Positions 7,553 to 13,824 of a DNA stretch of 17,313 nt are shown in pieces. Below the pieces are notes generated by a model, which saw only the letters and a list, made by a program, of their open reading frames with translations, was not told where the DNA came from and did no database searches. Positions within the stretch are counted from its first letter, which is position 1. Each line of letters starts with the position of its first letter. Location of the stretch: assembly GCA_964651045.1 (NCBI GenBank), contig CAZYVD010000061.1, forward strand, positions 1 through 17,313, in the 5' to 3' direction. This stretch comes from CAZYVD01 sp964651045. GTDB lineage: Bacteria > Zhuqueibacterota > QNDG01 > DSAB01. Made by a program: the position numbers and the translations under genes.

Positions 7553-9181
7553 CTACTTTTTCTTTTGATCCTTATACTCAAGTGATGCCTTAACAAACGA
7601 TCTGAATAGCGGATGGGGCTTTAATGCCCTCGATTTAAATTCTGGATGAAACTGACCTGCAACAAACCATCTCTTCTCCGGCAGTTCAATGATCTCAACA
7701 AGATTTTCATCAGGAGATAGACCGCTAAAGACCATTCCGTGATCACTGAGTATCTTCCTGTATTTGTTGTTTAACTCATATCTGTGTCTATGGCGTTCGT
7801 TTATTAAATCTTTACCATATATTGAGTGTGCCAGCGTCCCTTTCTTCAATACACATGGATATGAACCGAGACGCATGGTTCCACCTTTTCTCTTGATCTT
7901 TACCTGATCTGGTAAAAAATCGATCACAGGATTTTTTGTGTTCTTACAAAACTCACTGCTGTTTGCATCTACAATTCCACAAACAGATCTTGCAAATTCT
8001 ATTACAGCACACTGCATGCCCAGGCATATTCCAAAAAATGGCATATCATTTTCCCTTGCATACTTTACAGCTTCAATCTTTCCCTCAATTCCTCTCTCTC
8101 CAAACCCCCCGGGAATCAGCAGACCCGAGATATCTTTCAGATATGAATCGACACCATTTTTTTCGATCTCCTCAGAATCGAGCCATACAAGTTCTACTCT
8201 TGCATTATTTTCAACCCCTGCATGAACAAAAGATTCAATTATACTCTTATATGCATCGTGAAGTTCTACATATTTACCGGCGATTCCCACTCTAACACTA
8301 TATTTGGGGGACAGTATCCTTTCCACAAACTCATTCCACTCATCCATCTTTAATTTGAGAGAAGGCAGCCTCAACAATTTAACTATCAAACCTGTTATAT
8401 CTTGGGCCTGTAGCATAATTGGCACCTGATAAATCGACCTTACATCCCTGGCCTCTATAACACACTCAGGTGCTACATTGCAGAACAATCCTATTTTTCG
8501 TCTTATCTCCTCAGTTAGTGGTTTCACTGTACGACACAGAAGGATATCCGGCTGGATACCAATCTCTCTCAATCTCTGCACACTGTGTTGTGTGGGTTTT
8601 GTCTTTACCTCACCGCTTACCTCAATATATGGCAGCAGTGTTAGATGGATGTTGAGACAGCTGTTTGGCCCCTCCTCGAGTCTTATCTGTCTGATTGCCT
8701 CTAAAAATGGAAGTCCTTCGATGTCTCCAACCGTCCCACCAATTTCAACAAGGATGATGTCATACTCCTCACCATCATCGGCAACATCATAAATTCTTCG
8801 TTTTATCTCGTCTGTGATGTGGGGAACCACCTGTACTGTGTTTCCAAGATATGCACCCTGCCTCTCCTTCTCGATCACTGTGCCGTAAATCTGGCCAGTA
8901 GTTGAATTGTTCTTCTTGCTGAGATTAATATCGAGAAACCGTTCATAATGACCAAGATCAAGATCAGTTTCTGCACCATCCTCTGTGACAAATACTTCCC
9001 CATGTTGATATGGACTCAATGTTCCGGGATCAACATTAATATATGGATCGAGTTTCAGAATCGTTACTCTTAGTCCCAGCGACTTTAAAAGCAGACCAAT
9101 AGATGCAGAGGCAATCCCCTTTCCCAGACTCGACACAACACCCCCTGTGATGAATATATACTTAGTACTATTTTTCTTCAA
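7553..9181 (-). CDS. pyrG: CTP synthase
   Basis: Makes CTP from UTP, ATP and glutamine. The 542-residue length and order of parts fit the family. The N-terminal synthase (amidoligase) domain begins KYIFITGGVVSSLGKGI and contains DPYINVDPGTLSPYQHGEV and IGGTVGDIEG. The C-terminal class I glutaminase domain has nucleophile Cys386 (FFGICLGMQ) and catalytic His512/Glu514 (GQFHPEF). The start is TTG at 9181 with GGAAGG 9 bases upstream and 14 bases after the kdsB stop; a TTG start may lower its translation relative to its neighbours. KdsB, encoded just upstream, uses CTP to activate KDO, which is the usual explanation for the conserved kdsB-pyrG-kdsA linkage. Confidence 0.98.
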   Translation of the reverse strand: MKKNSTKYIFITGGVVSSLGKGIASASIGLLLKSLGLRVTILKLDPYINVDPGTLSPYQHGEVFVTEDGAETDLDLGHYERFLDINLSKKNNSTTGQIYGTVIEKERQGAYLGNTVQVVPHITDEIKRRIYDVADDGEEYDIILVEIGGTVGDIEGLPFLEAIRQIRLEEGPNSCLNIHLTLLPYIEVSGEVKTKPTQHSVQRLREIGIQPDILLCRTVKPLTEEIRRKIGLFCNVAPECVIEARDVRSIYQVPIMLQAQDITGLIVKLLRLPSLKLKMDEWNEFVERILSPKYSVRVGIAGKYVELHDAYKSIIESFVHAGVENNARVELVWLDSEEIEKNGVDSYLKDISGLLIPGGFGERGIEGKIEAVKYARENDMPFFGICLGMQCAVIEFARSVCGIVDANSSEFCKNTKNPVIDFLPDQVKIKRKGGTMRLGSYPCVLKKGTLAHSIYGKDLINERHRHRYELNNKYRKILSDHGMVFSGLSPDENLVEIIELPEKRWFVAGQFHPEFKSRALKPHPLFRSFVKASLEYKDQKKK

Positions 9182-9195
9182 AATAGACCGCCTTC

Positions 9196-9954
9196 CTAAT
9201 TTTTAAATCTCTCGGCCAGACTCCGCGCCCTCTCCAGATCCTGTGGAGAATCGACACATATATGCTCATACTGTGTCTCTGCTGCCTTTATCCGGTAACC
9301 ATTTTCAAGCACACGAAGCTGTTCGAGTCTTTCAGTACTCTCAAGCGGTGTCACTTCCCACTCAGAATACTCCATCAAGAAATCTTTTCTAAAACTGTAA
9401 ATGCCTATGTGCTTATAATATTTAAACTCTTTTATCCAGTCATCAGAGTCCATGTCACGGAAAAAGGGAATCGGGCTGCGAGAAAAATATAGGCAGTTTC
9501 CTGCCCTGTCCATTACTACCTTAACAATGTTTTTATTATTAAGCTCTGAATTATCTGTCATCCTCTTTACAAGGGTTCCCATTTTTGCTTCTGAATCTTC
9601 TATTAAGATTCTTGCAACAGAGTCTATCTCATCGGGCCTGATGAATGGTTCATCACACTGAATATTTACAATTATATCTGCATCCACATTCCTGGCTGCA
9701 TAGGCAACTCGATCGGTTCCTGATGAGATTTCAGTCGGAGTCATGACTACATTTCCACCAAACGATTTTACAGAATCATAAATCCGCACATCATCGGTTG
9801 CAACTATTACTTCAGATAAAGATTCTGCATTACATGCGTTTTCAACAACCCACTGTACCATTGGTTTTCCGGCTATATCGGCTATCGGCTTACCTGAAAG
9901 TCTTGTTGATCCAAACCTAGCAGGAATAATACCTATCACCCTGTATTTCTTCAT
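9196..9954 (-). CDS. kdsB: CMP-KDO synthetase (3-deoxy-manno-octulosonate cytidylyltransferase)
   Basis: Activates KDO as CMP-KDO for transfer to lipid A. The family signature is at the N-terminus (IIPARFGSTRLSGKP, then IAGKPMVQW), followed by IIVATDDVRI-like, SSGTDRVAY and the metal-site segment VNIQCDEPFI, where most homologues have QGDEP. Length from the ATG at 9954 is 252 residues (E. coli 248). The frame stays open to an ATG at 10020, but that codon lies in the spacer of the predicted promoter (10012-10040) and would be upstream of the transcription start, so the 9954 start is strongly preferred. A purine-rich GGAAGAG sequence lies about 9 bases upstream. It is the first gene of the KDO/LPS/rpoN operon. 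Confidence 0.96.
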   Translation of the reverse strand: MKKYRVIGIIPARFGSTRLSGKPIADIAGKPMVQWVVENACNAESLSEVIVATDDVRIYDSVKSFGGNVVMTPTEISSGTDRVAYAARNVDADIIVNIQCDEPFIRPDEIDSVARILIEDSEAKMGTLVKRMTDNSELNNKNIVKVVMDRAGNCLYFSRSPIPFFRDMDSDDWIKEFKYYKHIGIYSFRKDFLMEYSEWEVTPLESTERLEQLRVLENGYRIKAAETQYEHICVDSPQDLERARSLAERFKN

Positions 9955-10011
9955 GATAAGGCGCTCTTCCTTCTCTCCATAAAATAAAAAAATCTCTAAA
10001 ACTTCTTGATA

Positions 10012-10040
10012 AATATACATTTTCCCTTAGACATTGTCAA
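10012..10040 (-). promoter_or_regulatory. Sigma-70-type promoter of the kdsB operon
   Basis: On the minus strand TTGACA (10035-10040, perfect -35 consensus) is followed by a 17-base spacer and TATATT (10012-10017, one mismatch from TATAAT). Transcription should begin near 10005, leaving a leader of about 50 bases before the kdsB ATG at 9954. It is the best promoter match in the window and stands ahead of about ten closely packed genes. Confidence 0.75.
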
Positions 10041-10046
10041 GTCTAA
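10027..10046. promoter_or_regulatory. Interrupted palindrome over the kdsB -35 box (possible operator)
   Basis: TTAGAC and GTCTAA form a perfect 6-base inverted repeat separated by 8 bases, and the -35 hexamer lies in the centre. The placement is what a repressor binding site would need. No regulator gene is seen nearby, so the role is inferred only from geometry, and an AT-rich 6+6 match could be chance. Confidence 0.35.
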
Positions 10047-10137
10047 AAAAAAAGTGGCACACTATTTGTATACCAGAAAAATCCTAATGTTACCACCTAA
10101 AAATATCTATTTAAAAAGTCCCTATATAAATGCACAC

Positions 10138-10857
10138 TTACTTCAAATGACCTCCTCCATCGATAAAAATTGACTCACCAGTTATGAAATCATTCTCAAT
10201 AAGAAACCTTATTGCTGATATTACATTCCCAATTGTTCCACTTCTTTTAAGAGGAACTCTTCTGCTCAATTTTTCGAAATCCTCCCCATCCGATTCGATT
10301 ATCAATCCTGGACATATTCCGTTTACACGAATATCTGGACCAAGCTCAACTGCTGCAATCTTTGTGAATTCATATAGCGCCTTCTTTGAAATTGTATACG
10401 CAAAATATTTTGTCAGCGGTCTTTTGATCGCAGTATCTAAAATATTTATAATCTGACCCTGTTTGCATCTCTTTGCAAATTCAATCGACAATAGAAATGG
10501 TGCTCGAAAATTTACATTAAAATGGACATCCAAGAGCGCTAAATCGGTCTCCATCATGGATGCCCTTTCAAAGAGTGAAGCATTATTTATCAGTAGATTA
10601 CATTCGGGATGGATATTAAAGACCTCACCAGCCATCTTCTTGAGCTGATCAATATCGGAAAAATCGCATTTGATGATCCAGCACCTCCTGCCCCTATTCT
10701 CAATAATAATTCTGAGTTCATCTGCATCTTTTTTAGATGATTGAAAATGAAGTAAAATATCAAACCCCATATCTGCAAGAGAGAGGGCAATCTCTCTCCC
10801 CAATCTCCCTGCACCACCTGTTATTAGTGCTGAACCTCTTTCCAAACCGATCTCCAA
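10138..10857 (-). CDS. SDR-family oxidoreductase, pteridine reductase/FolM-like
   Basis: A 239-residue short-chain dehydrogenase/reductase. The Rossmann cofactor motif is LITGGAGRLGR (11-21). The second motif is NNAS (91-94) rather than the usual NNAG. The active-site Tyr154 and Lys158 are in YTISK. The classical catalytic Ser is replaced by Asp141 (NILDTA), exactly as in pteridine reductase PTR1 (DAM...YTMAK). Together these features point to an NADPH-dependent pterin reductase such as FolM (dihydromonapterin/dihydrofolate reductase), but the substrate is not proven by sequence. It abuts the rpe stop with no gap. The first possible start is TTG at 10857; a second TTG at 10845 has a better-placed GGAG and gives a protein four residues shorter. 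Confidence 0.85.
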   Translation of the reverse strand: MEIGLERGSALITGGAGRLGREIALSLADMGFDILLHFQSSKKDADELRIIIENRGRRCWIIKCDFSDIDQLKKMAGEVFNIHPECNLLINNASLFERASMMETDLALLDVHFNVNFRAPFLLSIEFAKRCKQGQIINILDTAIKRPLTKYFAYTISKKALYEFTKIAAVELGPDIRVNGICPGLIIESDGEDFEKLSRRVPLKRSGTIGNVISAIRFLIENDFITGESIFIDGGGHLK

Positions 10858-11520
10858 CTACAGACTCTTACAACTGTTCCTTAGTGCGGCTATGTTCTCT
10901 GCAGGTGTTGACTTCTTGTTGAAGATGTTCGATCCTGCAATTAGCACACTTGCTCCTGCCTCTACTACAAGTGGTGCAGTCTCAGTATCGATACCGCCAT
11001 CTACGGCAATCGGCTTTTCGATTCCTTTTTTATTGAGCATCTCCTTGAGCCTTTTGATTTTATCGAGCTGTCCTCTTAAAAAGACCTGTCCCCCCCATCC
11101 TGGATCTACCGTCATAATCTGTATTATATCAACCGAGTCAAAGACTTCCTCAAGAACATTTAGTGAAGTTCCAGGATTTATCGACACACCAGCCTCCACA
11201 TTAAGGCTGCGAATCTGATTGAGAATGCGGTGAAGATGGCCGCAGGCCTCCTGGTGAACTATTATCCTGTCTGCTCCAGCATCTGCAAAAGCACTCAAAT
11301 GACGTTCTGGTTCAAATATCATCAGATGTACATCGAGCGTGAACTTGACCAGGTCCCGTATGGCCCTCACTATATTCGCTCCAAATGTTATGTTTGGTAC
11401 AAATCTTCCATCCATTATGTCTATTTGAATCCCATCGGCTCCCCCCTCCTCAACGGCCTTCACCTGATCTCCCAGACGGGTAAGATCCGCAGATAAAATT
11501 GAAGCCTCTATCTTTACCAT
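10858..11520 (-). CDS. rpe: Ribulose-phosphate 3-epimerase
   Basis: Interconverts D-ribulose 5-phosphate and D-xylulose 5-phosphate in the pentose phosphate pathway. The 220-residue TIM-barrel protein has the expected KIEASILSADLTRLG opening, IDIMDGRFVPNITFG, DVHLMI, the phosphate-binding VDPGWGGQ and IAVDGGI. Catalytic/metal residues Asp34, His65 and Asp174 are present, but the first metal ligand, His in E. coli and human enzymes (HxD), is Gln32 here (QID). GGAG sits 5 bases before the ATG and the gene starts 15 bases after the antiporter stop. Because its substrate is also that of KdsD in the adjacent operon, it may influence pentose supply for KDO. Confidence 0.95.
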   Translation of the reverse strand: MVKIEASILSADLTRLGDQVKAVEEGGADGIQIDIMDGRFVPNITFGANIVRAIRDLVKFTLDVHLMIFEPERHLSAFADAGADRIIVHQEACGHLHRILNQIRSLNVEAGVSINPGTSLNVLEEVFDSVDIIQIMTVDPGWGGQVFLRGQLDKIKRLKEMLNKKGIEKPIAVDGGIDTETAPLVVEAGASVLIAGSNIFNKKSTPAENIAALRNSCKSL

Positions 11521-11535
11521 TTTATCTCCTGAAAT

Positions 11536-12795
11536 TTATTTCTCTAAGTTTATCTCGCCTGCCTTCTGCAGGGCGATCTTTGTCAGTATGGGGCCTATTA
11601 TTTCAAAAAATACACATGTTGCCATAATAGTTGTGATTATGATTGTACCAATCCTATCACCACTATGTATTGCCTGTCCGTTCACGACCTCGACAACCTT
11701 GCCCAATCCCTGAAATTCATCCTTTATGATAACCGACAGTCCAATGGCAACCCCTGCCTGCGATAGAATTCCAAGCCCAATATACTTTTTTATCTTCTCA
11801 TCAACATGCCCAAACAGAGCCCCCAACATCGAACCCCCAAACTTTCCCATAGAACGCATTATTATGTATACGATTCCTATTAAACCAAGAGACGGTAATG
11901 TGCGGAAATGCAAATTTGATCCTGCAAGTGTAAAAAATAGAATGAAGAGAAAGGGTAAAAATATCTGAAGCCTTTCATGTATCCTCTTTATTAAAGAATT
12001 AGGCTGAGTATTTACCAAAACCATTCCAACCACCAGATTCATTAAAATAAAAGAAAAATGAAATATCTTACAGATTCCACTCGATATGAATATAAATCCA
12101 AACACAAGAATCACTATATCACCAATATAGTGTGCTCTTTTTAAGAATAAAGAAAGCACCATGGCAAGAATTATACCGATGGCAATGCTGAAAAAAATCT
12201 CAACTAATGGAACAAACATTTTCATCCAGATGTTATTTGACGCCTCACCTGTTAATAAAATCCTTGCGAATGCTGCACTGAAGCCAAATATTATTATTGC
12301 GAGTCCATCGTCAAATCCGACCACAGCATATAGAGCCTTTGTAAGACTTCCCTTTGCTCTGTACTCCTGTATGACTGCCACTGTTCCTGCTGGTGCACTC
12401 GCAGGTGCTACAGATCCAAACAAAATTGCTAATGCGATATTGCCGGTCAAAAGATAGATTCCAATCAGTACAAGCAAAAATGCTGCAAATGATTCAAATA
12501 GTATAATGTAAACTATACCGCGTCCAAGGTTTTTAATAGATGAGAACCGAAGTTCCAGACCTATGCTCAATGCGACAAAACTTAAAGCTATCTCAGTTAT
12601 AAATGACAGCTCTTCCTGAGTAGAATGATCCAGCAAATTTAAGACAGAGGGGCCTAAAAGGGCGCCAAGAATGATAAATCCAATGATCGACGGCAACCGA
12701 AGATATCTAATGTCTCGACCAAAATAGAAGCCGACAATTATGATTATTCCCACAATAAACAGAGTCGGCAGAGGATTAATGAGCTGTTCCATCAT
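11536..12795 (-). CDS. Cation/proton antiporter (CPA family, Na+/H+ exchanger domain)
   Basis: A 419-residue polytopic membrane protein with about 12 hydrophobic helices, matching the Na+/H+ exchanger fold. Typical features are RLPSIIGFIILGALLGP near residues 33-49, SIGLELRF (KefB/CPA2-like) near 77-84, SVAPASAPA near 128-136 and the ion-site Asp pair in VGFDDGLAI (Asp162, Asp163). It ends after the transport domain, with no RCK/TrkA-N regulatory domain as in KefB/KefC. The ATG at 12795 (a second ATG follows at once) is 9 bases after the EIIA stop and lacks a good ribosome site, which suggests translational coupling to that gene. Whether the ion is Na+ or K+ cannot be read from sequence. Confidence 0.9.
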   Translation of the reverse strand: MMEQLINPLPTLFIVGIIIIVGFYFGRDIRYLRLPSIIGFIILGALLGPSVLNLLDHSTQEELSFITEIALSFVALSIGLELRFSSIKNLGRGIVYIILFESFAAFLLVLIGIYLLTGNIALAILFGSVAPASAPAGTVAVIQEYRAKGSLTKALYAVVGFDDGLAIIIFGFSAAFARILLTGEASNNIWMKMFVPLVEIFFSIAIGIILAMVLSLFLKRAHYIGDIVILVFGFIFISSGICKIFHFSFILMNLVVGMVLVNTQPNSLIKRIHERLQIFLPFLFILFFTLAGSNLHFRTLPSLGLIGIVYIIMRSMGKFGGSMLGALFGHVDEKIKKYIGLGILSQAGVAIGLSVIIKDEFQGLGKVVEVVNGQAIHSGDRIGTIIITTIMATCVFFEIIGPILTKIALQKAGEINLEK

Positions 12796-12804
12796 ACAAA
12801 TCTG

Positions 12805-13617
12805 TTAAAGTTCCAGATGACCATTAGAATAAAATATGTCCTGAACAAATACTATTATTCCAGGTCTGTTTTTTAATTCGTCTATTACACTGTTTATCTT
12901 TTGTAACAGTTCGTTTGTCTGTGTCCTTTTTACAACACCAAGAATGATTCTATTAAAATCTTTTCTTTCGCCCTTCCATAAAGTTGCAAAAAGAGGCATG
13001 GAGTAGAGATATTTGTCGGCATTGTTGGCTTCAATAACCGAAATAGAACAACCATCAGTTTCTGTAAATATATTTATGAGATCCTCAAACTTATCTTCTA
13101 TCTGAACAACTATAGTCAACAGGTTATAAGAATCGGTTTTCTCAATACTCTTTTTTACCTGAGCATGGGTTGAGATGATCTTCTGAATCTCAGATGGTGT
13201 TTTACATGATAAAATCTCATCCACATTCTCCTCAGACCTGAGAAACCTGGATACACTGCTTAAAATTCCCAGATGTTCATTTCTCTTGGCCTGAGGAGCA
13301 ATTATATAAAAAAAGAGGTATGTTTTCTCACCATCATAAGATTCAAAATCTACCCCATCTGGAATAGTGATTATCCCAATTACAAAATCCGATATCTTAT
13401 CAGATGTATAGTGGGGAATTGCTATCCGATGGCCAATGGCTGTAGAGCCCAGTTTTTCTCTCTCCATAAATCCATCAAAAATTTCTTCCTCATCAAGCTT
13501 CTCTACTATCTTGCTTCTTTTTGCAGTCTTTGCTATTGCCTTTAAAACAGTGGCCTTATTCTCTGCTTTCACACCTATCTCAATACACTCGGTATTTAGA
13601 AATCGTGTAAATTTCAT
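12805..13617 (-). CDS. PTS EIIA (fructose/Ntr type) domain protein with extra C-terminal domain
   Basis: Residues 1-150 match the PTS EIIA-2 (PtsN/mannitol-fructose) domain. The conserved phosphorylation-site segment MEREKLGSTAIGHRIAIPH has the acceptor His69, and AQAKRNEHLGILSSVSRFL is the second family block. Residues 155-270 form a separate alpha/beta region (LLTIVVQIEDKFEDLINIF, IILGVVKR, GIIVFVQDIF) that I do not recognise; its pattern could be a small ferredoxin-like, PII/CutA-like regulatory fold. No sugar permease, EI or HPr gene is near. The gene directly precedes an antiporter, so a regulatory role in cation transport is more likely than sugar uptake, comparable to EIIA-Ntr control of K+ transport in E. 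coli. CGGAG lies 7 bases before the ATG. Confidence 0.85.
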   Translation of the reverse strand: MKFTRFLNTECIEIGVKAENKATVLKAIAKTAKRSKIVEKLDEEEIFDGFMEREKLGSTAIGHRIAIPHYTSDKISDFVIGIITIPDGVDFESYDGEKTYLFFYIIAPQAKRNEHLGILSSVSRFLRSEENVDEILSCKTPSEIQKIISTHAQVKKSIEKTDSYNLLTIVVQIEDKFEDLINIFTETDGCSISVIEANNADKYLYSMPLFATLWKGERKDFNRIILGVVKRTQTNELLQKINSVIDELKNRPGIIVFVQDIFYSNGHLEL

Positions 13618-13740
13618 CTTAATACTCCGGTGAGATTTTTATAATTAATGATTAAATATACAATATTTCAAACCAAAAAACCACAATAAATCGTTATAAA
13701 TGAAGTGGCCTCTATTTTTCAAGTTTCAGCTAAGAGGTTG

Positions 13741-13780
13741 GATACCGATGCCATAGCTTGGTAGTGATGGCATCGGTATC
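13741..13780. repeat. 14-bp perfect inverted repeat between hppA and the EIIA gene
   Basis: GATACCGATGCCAT (13741-13754) and ATGGCATCGGTATC (13767-13780) are exact reverse complements around a 12-base loop, giving a stable GC-containing hairpin in otherwise AT-rich DNA. It is 45 bases after the hppA stop. No T-run follows the stem directly on either strand, so it is not a standard intrinsic terminator. It may be a factor-dependent end, an mRNA 3' stabiliser, a dyad operator or a copy of a dispersed palindrome. Confidence 0.8.
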
Positions 13781-13824
13781 ACACCTGATTTCAACTCTTT
13801 TTAGTTCGGGGGATACCCTGTAAA

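Noticed and set aside
13618..13740. Promoter for the EIIA-antiporter-rpe-SDR group
   Set aside because: The region is AT-rich with TATATT- and TTGAAA-like strings, but no pair has acceptable 16-18 base spacing, so I could not place a promoter.
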